Assembly (NCBI GenBank): GCA_022768065.1 | Contig: JALELS010000014.1 | Coordinates: 104,448 to 168,447, forward strand | Direction of reading: 5' to 3' | DNA: 64,000 nucleotides | Source of the DNA: Ruminococcus sp. | Lineage (GTDB): Bacteria; Bacillota; Clostridia; Oscillospirales; Acutalibacteraceae | Shown: positions 28,629 through 37,406 of the stretch, in pieces | Layout: each line of letters starts with the position of its first letter | Position numbering within the stretch: position 1 is the stretch's first letter | The notes under the pieces: generated by a model | The model's database searches: none | Seen by the model: only the letters and a program-made list of their open reading frames with translations | What the model was told of the DNA's origin: nothing | Made by a program: the position numbers and the translations under genes

Positions 28629-29807
28629 TCAGTCCATCGGCTGATATTCGCCGTTTTCAATCTTAACCGCTTTCGGCTCTTTGTTTACTTCGCCTGTTGC
28701 TTTCCAGGTCATACCTGAACCTGTTACACCGTCAACGGTGATTTCGGTCATAGCGCCCTTGAGAGCATCGCAGATAGCGGAAACACTCATGTCGCCTGTA
28801 ACGCCTGCTTTTTCGGCAGCAGCCTTTACAATGTAAACAGCGTCATATGCGTCTGCTGCGAACTGGTTAAGAGTGGACGGGTCAAACTTTGCATTGTAAG
28901 CAGCAACGAACTTCTTGGTTGTCTCATCCGTAGCGTTAGCCGCAAACGGGGTAAGAAGCATTACGTTTTCTGCAAGAGACTTGTCAAAGTTTTCGATGTT
29001 AAGAAGTCCGTCAAGACCGTCGCAACCGAAGAACTTAGCTGTGATGCCTGCATTCTTAGCCTGAGAAAGGATAAGAGAAGCTTCCTGATAGTAAATCGGA
29101 AGGAATATAAGCTCGGCGCCCAAAGCCTTAATCTTTGAAAGCTGTGAAGAGAAGTCCTGCTTGCTGTCGCTTGTAAATGCCTCGGAATCAACAAGGTCAA
29201 GACCTTTTACTGCTGCCTCAGCCTTGAAGTTATCGTAAATACCCGAAGAATAAGCGTCGGAGCTGTTATAGATAACAGCAACCTTTGTAGCAAGACCCTT
29301 GCTTGCAATATAGTCTGCGGAAGCAGTACCCTGGTTGGGGTCTGTGAAGCAAACCTGGAAGCAGTTGTCGTTTGCAATTACCTTAGCTGCCGAAGCAGAA
29401 GGTGTAATCTGGAACATATTGTCTGCCTTAGTCTGGCTGATAACGGAAAGGCAAGCGCCTGTGGTAACCGTGCCTATAAATACCTGCATACCGTTATCTT
29501 TAAGGGTGTTGTATGCGTTTACTGATTTCTCGGCATCGGCTTCGTCGTCCTCCATCTGGAACTCAAGCTTCATACCGTTTACGCCGCCTGCAGCGTTAAT
29601 TTCGTCAACAGCAAGCTGTATACCGTTTTTAACGGCAATACCGTAAGCTGCCGCGTCACCTGTGAGCGGTCCGCTGGAACCTATTTTAAGGGTTTTACCG
29701 TCTGAAGAGCTGCTGCCGGTTCCCTTACTGCCGCAAGCCGTAAAGCAAGCTGCAAGGAAAGTCAAAGCAAGAACTGCTGCCAGAACTTTTTTCAATGACA
29801 TTTTCAT
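28629..29807 (-). CDS. livK: Branched-chain amino acid ABC transporter substrate-binding lipoprotein
   Basis: MKMSLKKVLAAVLALTFLAACFTACGSKG lipobox; KIGSSGPLTGDAAAYGIAVKNGIQLAVDEINAAGGVNG. Confidence 0.93.
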   Translation of the reverse strand: MKMSLKKVLAAVLALTFLAACFTACGSKGTGSSSSDGKTLKIGSSGPLTGDAAAYGIAVKNGIQLAVDEINAAGGVNGMKLEFQMEDDEADAEKSVNAYNTLKDNGMQVFIGTVTTGACLSVISQTKADNMFQITPSASAAKVIANDNCFQVCFTDPNQGTASADYIASKGLATKVAVIYNSSDAYSSGIYDNFKAEAAVKGLDLVDSEAFTSDSKQDFSSQLSKIKALGAELIFLPIYYQEASLILSQAKNAGITAKFFGCDGLDGLLNIENFDKSLAENVMLLTPFAANATDETTKKFVAAYNAKFDPSTLNQFAADAYDAVYIVKAAAEKAGVTGDMSVSAICDALKGAMTEITVDGVTGSGMTWKATGEVNKEPKAVKIENGEYQPMD

Positions 29808-29880
29808 AAAATGACCTCCTGTAGCTAATTTTGCAAGATTTAAAAGCCAATCCTGCAATAAATCATTTATGATGAAAAAT

Positions 29881-29909
29881 ATCTTACACGCAAAATTAGG
29901 TTTTGTCAA
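29881..29909 (-). promoter_or_regulatory. Putative sigma-A promoter of livK operon (TTGACA-N17-TAAGAT)
   Basis: Reverse strand TTGACAAAACCTAATTTTGCGTGTAAGAT. Confidence 0.65.
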
Positions 29910-29991
29910 TAAATTATAGAAATTTAGCCGCGAAAAGGTGACGAAGTTGCACAAATAAGTTGTTTTCTTTTTGTGCACTTTTAAAAAGTCG

Positions 29992-30019
29992 TTGATTTTC
30001 TCGTTTTTTATGCTAAAAT
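29992..30019 (+). promoter_or_regulatory. Putative extended -10 promoter for azlCD
   Basis: TTGATT-N16-TAAAAT preceded by TGC. Confidence 0.55.
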
Positions 30020-30024
30020 CTATA

Positions 30025-30053
30025 CAGCGTTACCCCTAAAGGCAGTAACGCTG
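30025..30053 (+). promoter_or_regulatory. 5' leader stem-loop of azlC
   Basis: CAGCGTTAC...GTAACGCTG, 9-bp perfect stem beginning at the predicted TSS. Confidence 0.5.
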
Positions 30054-30064
30054 TTATTTGGGAG

Positions 30065-30778
30065 ATGTTAATTTTGGAAAAACATAAAAAGGCATTACGG
30101 GCGGCATTCCCCGTCACGCTTCCGATACTTGCCGGATTTTTATTTCTCGGAACGGCATACGGCATACTTATGGTAACGAGCGGTTTTTCGCCGATTCTTG
30201 CCATACTTATGAGCCTTTTGGTTTTTGCCGGTTCAATGCAATATGTAGCCGTAAACCTGCTTTTGGGCGCTTTTAATCCGCTTAGCGCCTTTTTGCTTGC
30301 ATTTACGGTAAACGCCCGTCACCTTTTTTACGGAATATCCATGCTCGACAGACTGAAAAAAACGGGCCGTGCGAAACCTATTATTATTTTCACGATGTGT
30401 GACGAAACATTTTCGGTTCTCTGCGGCACAACACCGCCGGACGATGTAGATGACACTCTTTTTATGTTGTTTGTTTCGCTGCTGGATTATTTCTATTGGG
30501 CGGCAGGTACGGCTCTCGGCGCGCTCGCAGGAAGCTTTATTACATTTAATACCGAGGGATTGGATTTTGCGCTCACGGCGCTGTTTATTGTTATATTCGT
30601 AAATCAATGGAAAGAGAGCAAAAACCACATTCCGACTCTGCTCGGACTTTTTGCAAGCATAATCTGTCTTATTGTCTTCGGTTCGCAAAACTTCCTGATA
30701 CCGTCAATGGTACTTATTACGGTATCGTTATTTGCCTACAAGCCTTTATACAATAAAAAGGAGGCGGTTAAGCAATGA
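30065..30778 (+). CDS. azlC: AzlC family branched-chain amino acid exporter subunit
   Basis: AAFPVTLPILAGFLFLGTAYGILMVTSGFSPILAILMSLLVFAGSMQYVAV; translation may start at TTG 30074 given RBS spacing. Confidence 0.93.
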   Translation: MLILEKHKKALRAAFPVTLPILAGFLFLGTAYGILMVTSGFSPILAILMSLLVFAGSMQYVAVNLLLGAFNPLSAFLLAFTVNARHLFYGISMLDRLKKTGRAKPIIIFTMCDETFSVLCGTTPPDDVDDTLFMLFVSLLDYFYWAAGTALGALAGSFITFNTEGLDFALTALFIVIFVNQWKESKNHIPTLLGLFASIICLIVFGSQNFLIPSMVLITVSLFAYKPLYNKKEAVKQ

Positions 30779-31104
30779 CGCAAAAGCAGATAATTATAAC
30801 CGTACTCGCAATTATGGCGGCTACGATGCTTACAAGATTTTTGCCCGTAATTCTGTTCGGCAAGAGCAAAACCACTCCGAAATTTATAGAATATCTCGGC
30901 AAAACCCTCCCCTATGCCGCCATAGCGCTGCTTGTTGTATATTGCTATAAGGGACTCTCTTTTTCGGCGCCTAAGGATTATTTGCCGATGCTGGTAGCCG
31001 GTGCCGCAACGATGGTTCTGCACTTTTTAAAAGGAAACACATTTTTAAGTATCGGCGTCGGAACTGCAATTTATATGCTGCTCGTGCAGGTCGTTTTCAA
31101 ATAG
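30775..31104 (+). CDS. azlD: AzlD family branched-chain amino acid exporter subunit
   Basis: ~109-aa TM protein (MAATMLTRFLPVILFGKSK) overlapping azlC stop. Confidence 0.9.
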   Translation: MTQKQIIITVLAIMAATMLTRFLPVILFGKSKTTPKFIEYLGKTLPYAAIALLVVYCYKGLSFSAPKDYLPMLVAGAATMVLHFLKGNTFLSIGVGTAIYMLLVQVVFK

Positions 31105-31151
31105 TCGGCCGGAATATCGAAAAATACCGACACATTCAAAGATGCCGTTAT

Positions 31152-31195
31152 AAAAAGCAAGGAGCCATGGGAAAATACCCACGGCTCTTTGCTTT
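31152..31195. terminator. Bidirectional terminator
   Basis: aaagcaaggagccatggg-aaaata-cccacggctctttgcttt. Confidence 0.7.
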
Positions 31196-31219
31196 AAGAC
31201 TTTATATAAACATGGAAGA

Positions 31220-31462
31220 TTACGCCACGTGGAAGCTGCCTCTCTCGGCACCTTTTCTGCCGCCGTCAACAAGCTTGAATTCACGGTTTTTACGCATCTG
31301 CTCAATGCGCTTTTTTCTCTTGTATCTGCGATAATTGACAACTATAATCATTTTAACCTTTTGCTCAAAGGCGATGAACTTATCCTCCTTATAAAATCCG
31401 TATATAAGAAAGATAATAACTGCGAGCTCTATCATAGAAGAAATGGCTGTGAATGCTGACAT
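31220..31462 (-). CDS. Small single-TM protein with basic tail, unknown function
   Basis: MSAFTAISSMIELAVIIFLIYGFYKEDKF...YRRYKRKKRIEQMRKNREF; preceded by good RBS (GGAGG) and sigma-A promoter. Confidence 0.7.
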   Translation of the reverse strand: MSAFTAISSMIELAVIIFLIYGFYKEDKFIAFEQKVKMIIVVNYRRYKRKKRIEQMRKNREFKLVDGGRKGAERGSFHVA

Positions 31463-31514
31463 ATTCAGGACCTCCGGTTATTCAGAACATTTGTTTGTTT
31501 TTCATTACACCCTT

Positions 31515-31542
31515 ATTATACCAACAATTTATGTTTTGTCAA
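31515..31542 (-). promoter_or_regulatory. Sigma-A promoter (TTGACA-N16-TATAAT) for the 31220-31462 gene
   Basis: Reverse strand TTGACAAAACATAAATTGTTGGTATAAT. Confidence 0.7.
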
Positions 31543-31792
31543 TACAAATGTTCGGATTTTTTCGGTATGTAAGTCCCAAAAGTAGGACATTTGCATGGCA
31601 AAACTGTTACTTTTTTCTTTGCAAATGTATAATACCACAATATATAGTGTTAGTCAACACTTCAGACACAACTTATGCTATTTATACATAAAACGACCAA
31701 ATAATTGTTTGTTCGGTATTTATTATAAATAATATTTATGGTACAATAATACGGTCAGATATATGCAATTACAGTAAGGAACGGTAAAAGAA

Positions 31793-33064
31793 ATGTTCGT
31801 AGATATAGCTAAGATAAATATTAAAGCAGGCAACGGCGGCAACGGCGCGGTTGCTTTTCACAGAGAAAAATATGTTGCGGCAGGCGGCCCGGACGGCGGC
31901 GACGGCGGCAGAGGCGGAAACATAGTCTTTCAGGTAGACGACAGCTTGGCGACGCTGTCGGACTTCAGATATAAAAGAAAATACAAGGCTCCGAACGGCG
32001 AGGACGGCAGAGGCGCAAGACAAAACGGCAAAAAAGGACAGGACCTTATAATCCGTGTTCCGCGCGGTACGGTTATACGCGAAGTGACAAGCGGAACAAT
32101 TATGGCGGATATGTCAACCGATGAACCGTTTATAGCGGCAAAGGGCGGCAAAGGCGGATGGGGAAATTCTCATTTTGCCACATCGACCCGTCAAACTCCG
32201 CGCTTTGCAAAAAGCGGCGCTCCGGGCGAGGAATGGGATATTTCGCTTGAGCTGAAGCTCATTGCCGATGTCGGTCTTATAGGCTTTCCGAACGTCGGAA
32301 AATCCTCGCTTTTGTCCGTAGTGAGCGAAGCAAAGCCAATTATAGGCGATTATCACTTCACAACTATAATACCCGTTCTCGGTGTTGTTACCATGGGTCC
32401 CGAGCAGAGCTTTGTAATGGCTGATATTCCGGGGCTTATTGAGGGCGCCGCGGACGGCGTGGGTCTCGGTCACGAATTTTTAAAGCATATAGAGCGTTGC
32501 CGTATGCTGGTGCACGTAGTCGACGTTGCCGGCAGCGAGGGAAGAGACCCGAAAGAGGATTTTGAAAAAATAAACGAAGAGCTCGTAAAATTCAATCCAG
32601 AGCTCGCCAAATGCCCGCAGATAGTGGCAGGAAACAAAATAGATCTTGCAACCGACGAGCAGCTTGAGGATTTCAAGAACTTCGTTGAGAAAAAGGGTCT
32701 GCCCTACTTCCCGATAGTAGCGCCGATAAAATACGGCACAAAAGAGCTTATAAATGCGGTTGCCGAAAAGCTCTCTACCCTGCCGCCCGTAAAAAAATAC
32801 GAGGCGGAGGAAATACCGCTTTCGGTACTTGAAAGCAAAAAGAACGACGGCTTTAAGGTCACCGTAAACGACGGAGTATATTCTGTTGAGGCGGATTGGC
32901 TTTACAGGATACTTTCAAAGACCGACCTTGACGACTACGCGTCGCTCCAATATTTCCAAACGGTTCTTAAATCAAGCGGAATAATCGACGAACTGGTAAA
33001 ACAGGGAATTCAGGAGGGCGACACCGTTTCGATTTATGACCTTGAATTTGATTATGTACCGTAA
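31793..33064 (+). CDS. obg: GTPase ObgE/CgtA
   Basis: MFVDIAKINIKAGNGGNGAVAFHREKYVAAGGPDGGDGGRGGNIVF; GFPNVGKSSLLS; C-terminal OCT domain. Confidence 0.97.
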   Translation: MFVDIAKINIKAGNGGNGAVAFHREKYVAAGGPDGGDGGRGGNIVFQVDDSLATLSDFRYKRKYKAPNGEDGRGARQNGKKGQDLIIRVPRGTVIREVTSGTIMADMSTDEPFIAAKGGKGGWGNSHFATSTRQTPRFAKSGAPGEEWDISLELKLIADVGLIGFPNVGKSSLLSVVSEAKPIIGDYHFTTIIPVLGVVTMGPEQSFVMADIPGLIEGAADGVGLGHEFLKHIERCRMLVHVVDVAGSEGRDPKEDFEKINEELVKFNPELAKCPQIVAGNKIDLATDEQLEDFKNFVEKKGLPYFPIVAPIKYGTKELINAVAEKLSTLPPVKKYEAEEIPLSVLESKKNDGFKVTVNDGVYSVEADWLYRILSKTDLDDYASLQYFQTVLKSSGIIDELVKQGIQEGDTVSIYDLEFDYVP

Positions 33065-33090
33065 AACAACGGTATAAAAGGGGTATAAAA

Positions 33091-34623
33091 ATGTTTGCTA
33101 AAATCATAAGCGTCGGGCTTTTCGGTATGGAAGCCTATATGACGGGAGTTGAAGCCGATATTTCGGGCGGCATGCCGCGCTTTGACGTTGTAGGACTTCC
33201 CGATACGGCAGTCAGCGAGAGCCGCGAAAGAGTCCGCTCCGCCATTAAAAATAACGGATTTGACTTTCCGCCGTCACGCATTACAATAAATCTCGCACCG
33301 GCGGACATAAAAAAAGAGGGGCCGATTTACGACCTGCCCATTCTTATAGCAATACTTAAATCCACGGGGCAGCTATCCTGCGATACCGACAGCTCGGCTT
33401 TTTTGGGAGAGCTGTCGTTAAACGGCGAGGTGCGCAGAATTAACGGCGTTTTGCCGATGGTTATTAAAGCACAGCGTTGCGGTGTTAAGGAAATATATAT
33501 TCCCGCTCCGAACGCTGCCGAGGGCGCTGTTGTGCGCGGCATAACCGTATATCCCGTAAGGAACATCGGGCAGTTGCTGTCACATCTCACGGGCGGAGAA
33601 AAAATAACACCCGTTTCCGAATCCGATTTCAAATCTTACAGCCTACCCGATAATCTGCCGGATTTCTCCGACGTCAAGGGTCAGCACGAAGCTAAAAGAG
33701 CCTTAGAAGTTGCCGCCGCAGGCGGACACAATGTTATGATGATAGGGCCTCCGGGCTCGGGTAAGAGTATGCTCGCAAAACGCATACCGTCAATCTTGCC
33801 CGATATGACATTTGAAGAATCGCTTGAAACAACCAACATATACTCGGTAGCGGGAGTTTTGCCCAAGGGAATATCCCTTATAAAAGCGCGTCCTTTCCGC
33901 TCGCCGCACCACACCGTCTCCCCTGCCGGACTTTCCGGAGGCGGCACGGTACCGCGCCCGGGTGAAATATCCTTAGCGCATAACGGCGTACTGTTTCTTG
34001 ACGAGTTACCCGAATTTTCGAGAACGTCAATGGAGGTTTTACGTCAGCCGATAGAGGACGGTAAAATAACAATAGCGCGCGTTGCCGCAACATTTTCATA
34101 TCCTTGCAGCGTTATGCTTGTATGCGCCATGAACCCGTGTCCGTGCGGTTACTTCGGACATCCGACAAGAAAATGCACCTGTCCGAAGGGCGCGCCGCAA
34201 AAATATCTGTCAAGGGTATCGGGTCCTCTGCTTGACAGGCTTGACATACATATTGAGGTTCCGCCGGTTGATTTTGACGCCCTCTCGCAAAAGGAAGGCT
34301 CCGAAGAATGCTCTTCCGAAATTAAGACAAGAGTCAACAAGGCAAGAGAAATTCAGCGCCGCCGCTTTAAGGGGACAAGCGTCACCTGCAACGCTAAAAT
34401 GGATTCTGCACTCACAAGAAAATACTGTATTATGACCACGGCAGCGGCCAACATACTGCGGCTCTCATTCGACAAATTGGGTCTTTCGGCAAGAGCCTAT
34501 GACAAGGTGCTGAGAGTGGCAAGAACAATAGCCGACCTTGACGGCAGCGACGTGATAGACACCAAGCATATAGCCGAGGCGGTACAATACAGAAGTCTCG
34601 ACCGAAAATTCTGGAAGGAATAA
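33091..34623 (+). CDS. YifB/ComM family Mg-chelatase-like AAA ATPase
   Basis: PRFDVVGLPDTAVSESRERVRSAIKNNGFDFPPSRITINLAPADIKKEG; GPPGSGKSMLAKRIPSILP; AMNPCPCGYFGH. Confidence 0.95.
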   Translation: MFAKIISVGLFGMEAYMTGVEADISGGMPRFDVVGLPDTAVSESRERVRSAIKNNGFDFPPSRITINLAPADIKKEGPIYDLPILIAILKSTGQLSCDTDSSAFLGELSLNGEVRRINGVLPMVIKAQRCGVKEIYIPAPNAAEGAVVRGITVYPVRNIGQLLSHLTGGEKITPVSESDFKSYSLPDNLPDFSDVKGQHEAKRALEVAAAGGHNVMMIGPPGSGKSMLAKRIPSILPDMTFEESLETTNIYSVAGVLPKGISLIKARPFRSPHHTVSPAGLSGGGTVPRPGEISLAHNGVLFLDELPEFSRTSMEVLRQPIEDGKITIARVAATFSYPCSVMLVCAMNPCPCGYFGHPTRKCTCPKGAPQKYLSRVSGPLLDRLDIHIEVPPVDFDALSQKEGSEECSSEIKTRVNKAREIQRRRFKGTSVTCNAKMDSALTRKYCIMTTAAANILRLSFDKLGLSARAYDKVLRVARTIADLDGSDVIDTKHIAEAVQYRSLDRKFWKE

Positions 34624-34639
34624 ATAAACGCAATACAAA

Positions 34640-34680
34640 ACGGCTGTAAGGGCAAATCTTACAGCCGTTAATTTTATTGT
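34640..34680 (+). terminator. Terminator after YifB/ComM gene
   Basis: acggctgtaag-ggcaaat-cttacagccgt then T-rich. Confidence 0.65.
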
Positions 34681-34686
34681 TCTTTT

Positions 34687-35571
34687 TTATATTCCGTCGT
34701 AATAGCCTTTGTCGATAAGCTCGCCTATCGAAGCTACAACAGCCGGCTTATCCTCCTTATACGTTACGCCGTACCACTTATCCTCGGCGACGAGAACATT
34801 AACCTTTTTGGTTCCGCTCTCGATAAGAGAAGATACGACGGACGGGAGATAATACTCGGATTTCGGCACATTCAGCTTTTCCTTAAGAAAAGCAACAAAC
34901 CCATCCTCTATGTATTTGAATACGTCGGGACGAAATCCCCAAAGGTTCATGGAAACGACCGTATCCGGCGACAACGCATTCCAAGTCTTGCCGTCATCTT
35001 CGGTAAATGAGCAATCGCTGCGAATCTTTGTATATTCGGTGACGCTCTCCAAAGCATTATTATCTGTAACACAAACGCCTCTTGAAACGGTACCGTTTTC
35101 CGTAAGCGTATTCTTGAGTCTGAAGCCGACCATACAATAATCCCTTGAGGCCGATGACAGCTCGTCGTAAATCTTCTTAAATGCGCTTCTGCCGTAATAA
35201 TCATCGGCATTTACAACCGCAAACGGCTCTTTTACAACATTTTTGCAGCAGAGAATCGCATGAGCGGTTCCCCACGGCTTTTGACGGTCTGCAGGGCAGG
35301 TAAAGCCCTCCGGAAGAACATCCGTCTCCTGAAAAACATACTCTACTTTAACCTTTTTTTCTATACGCGAGCCGACGATACGTTTAAAATCATCCTCGAT
35401 TGCGTGTTTTATAACAAAAACAACCTTATTAAAGCCTGCCTTTACCGCATCGTAAACCGAAAAATCAAGAATTACCTCTCCGTTTTTCCCTATCGGCTCA
35501 AGCTGCTTTAATCCGCCGAAACGACTGCCCATACCGGCAGCCATAACAACCAAAGTTATGTCCTTACCCAT
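34687..35571 (-). CDS. Sugar nucleotidyltransferase family protein
   Basis: MGKDITLVVMAAGMGSRFGGLKQLEPIGKNGEVILDFSVYDA; NADDYYG. Confidence 0.85.
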   Translation of the reverse strand: MGKDITLVVMAAGMGSRFGGLKQLEPIGKNGEVILDFSVYDAVKAGFNKVVFVIKHAIEDDFKRIVGSRIEKKVKVEYVFQETDVLPEGFTCPADRQKPWGTAHAILCCKNVVKEPFAVVNADDYYGRSAFKKIYDELSSASRDYCMVGFRLKNTLTENGTVSRGVCVTDNNALESVTEYTKIRSDCSFTEDDGKTWNALSPDTVVSMNLWGFRPDVFKYIEDGFVAFLKEKLNVPKSEYYLPSVVSSLIESGTKKVNVLVAEDKWYGVTYKEDKPAVVASIGELIDKGYYDGI

Positions 35572-35602
35572 TGTTTTTCTCCTTTAGCCCCATTGGCTTG
35601 TT

Positions 35603-37183
35603 TTATTTATTATTTGCCTTTTTTTCGGTTTGCTCGGCTATTGCTTCGTCCTTTTCAGCCTCTTTTTCGGCTTCCTTCGCCTCTTTTTCGGCTTTCTGTG
35701 CCGCCTTTTCGGCTTTATCAGTCTTAATTTCTTCCGCTGCCTTACGAGCCTTTTCGGCTTTTGCCTTTGCCTCTGCCGCTTTGGCTTTTGCTTTTTCGGC
35801 TTCTTTACGGGCTTTTTCGGATTCCTTGCGTGCCTTTTCCTCGGCATCGCGTTTTGCTTTTTCTGCCTTGGCTATGGCGTCTATTTTGGCTTTTTCAGCC
35901 TCACGGCGTGCCTTTTCAGCCTTTTCTGCGGCGTCACGCTCGGCTTTTTCGGCATCCTTACGCGCTTTTTCAGCCTCTTTTTTTACCTTTTCTTCGGCTT
36001 TTTTCGCCTTTTCGGCAGCGTCGCGCTCTGCCTTTTCGGCGTCCTTACGCGCTTTCTCGGCTTTTTCTGCGGCGTCACGCTCTGCCTTTTCGGCATCTTT
36101 GCGCGCCTTTTCGGCGTCTTTGCGAGCTTTTTCGGCAGCCTTTTCCGCCTCTTTGCGAGCTTTTTCACGTTCCTTGCTCTGCTCGTACTTGGCTTCACGC
36201 TGTTCACGCTCAACCTTTATTTCAGCCATATGCTCCTCGCTGATACCGGTGCTGCGCCAAGTATGGATTATCTCGGGAGCTGCAAATATCTCGTCAAGAC
36301 GTTTGATGAACGGAACTATCTCGCCGAAATCAAGCGCTCTGTGGTCAAAAGCAATACAAAGCGGCATAACCTGGCGAATGGCAATTTCCTTTTCACCTGC
36401 TTCGTTTGCAACGACTACGGGCTTATCCTGAACGGCACCTACCGCTATGGCGCAAACCTGCGGCGGTACAATTTCAAGCAGGCAGGTTTCGCCGCGCTGC
36501 GCACGGTAAACCGAACCTATATTTGAAACGGTTATGGTGCCCTGCTCTATATCGTGCTTTGTAAGTCTGTCCTTTTCGGGGATTTTATAGTAATTGCTCT
36601 TTTCCTTGCCGCTGAGGGTCTTTACCTTGTGCTTGCCGGTCTTTGAACCGATAAGACGGTACAGAGTCTGCTTGATTTTGCCCTGCTTTAAAGCGGTAAG
36701 AGTATTATCGAGTGAAACGTCAAACATAACTTCGTCAAGATTGGTGTTCGCAACGCGGCGGTTTACGTCCGCAATATACGCTACCATCTCATCAAGATTT
36801 TTATTTTCAAAGTTATGAAGGTTTATTGTCATCATCTCGCCGTTCGGCAGAACCATAGGCATTGAAATGTCAATATTTTCAAAGGTATGTATTTCGCCTC
36901 TGACGAGCTTGCGGTCAAACTCAATATGAGAATTCATAATCGGGTCGGCTTTGAGTCCCTCAACTATTATTTTGAGCATAAGGGTGTTTAAAGTGACCTT
37001 TTTTTCGGGCGGACAGTCTTCATTCAGCCTTTTATATTCTATCATAAATTCGGTAACGTCCGGCTCGTAGTTGTATGTAACGTGCGGAACATTCGCCCAC
37101 GACTCGGTCGTCATATTTGCGACTATCTTGCGCTGTATACCGAAATGTATGGTATTGGTTTTTTTCATCTTATTTTTTGCCAT
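35603..37183 (-). CDS. 2-oxoacid dehydrogenase acyltransferase (E2) catalytic-domain-like protein with C-terminal Lys/Ala/Glu helical repeat region
   Basis: N-terminal ~310 aa CAT-like fold features: TLNTLMLKIIVEGLKADPIMNSHIE...GTITVSNIGSVYRAQRGETCLLEIVPPQVCAIAVGAV...IAFDHRALDFGE; then ~200 aa KAEKARKDAEKAERDAAEKA repeats; no lipoyl or E3-binding domain. Confidence 0.8.
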   Translation of the reverse strand: MAKNKMKKTNTIHFGIQRKIVANMTTESWANVPHVTYNYEPDVTEFMIEYKRLNEDCPPEKKVTLNTLMLKIIVEGLKADPIMNSHIEFDRKLVRGEIHTFENIDISMPMVLPNGEMMTINLHNFENKNLDEMVAYIADVNRRVANTNLDEVMFDVSLDNTLTALKQGKIKQTLYRLIGSKTGKHKVKTLSGKEKSNYYKIPEKDRLTKHDIEQGTITVSNIGSVYRAQRGETCLLEIVPPQVCAIAVGAVQDKPVVVANEAGEKEIAIRQVMPLCIAFDHRALDFGEIVPFIKRLDEIFAAPEIIHTWRSTGISEEHMAEIKVEREQREAKYEQSKEREKARKEAEKAAEKARKDAEKARKDAEKAERDAAEKAEKARKDAEKAERDAAEKAKKAEEKVKKEAEKARKDAEKAERDAAEKAEKARREAEKAKIDAIAKAEKAKRDAEEKARKESEKARKEAEKAKAKAAEAKAKAEKARKAAEEIKTDKAEKAAQKAEKEAKEAEKEAEKDEAIAEQTEKKANNK

Positions 37184-37349
37184 AAGTATTCCTCCATACA
37201 AAACTTTACCTAAATAGTATAATACAAATCATTTTAGAAATAAACTTTTTTTGCGAAAAATTCACATTTTACATAATATGTCAAGTTACTAAACAGATGT
37301 TGATAAATGTAAAAGCACTCTTTGTGTACTTCTCACAAAAAATTGCAGA

Positions 37350-37378
37350 TTGAATTTGTATTTATATTGGAGTATAAT
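37350..37378 (+). promoter_or_regulatory. Sigma-A promoter (TTGAAT-N17-TATAAT)
   Basis: ttgaatttgtatttatattggagtataat upstream of the DUF2804 gene. Confidence 0.65.
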
Positions 37379-37406
37379 AATATAAAATTTATAAAGCGAG
37401 GAGATT

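Noticed and set aside
35571-36526. Long + strand ORFs (286 aa and 298 aa, Phe/Ser/Ala-rich or Phe/Leu/Gly-rich)
   Set aside because: Antisense shadows of the repetitive Lys/Ala/Glu coding region on the minus strand; low-complexity translation and no RBS
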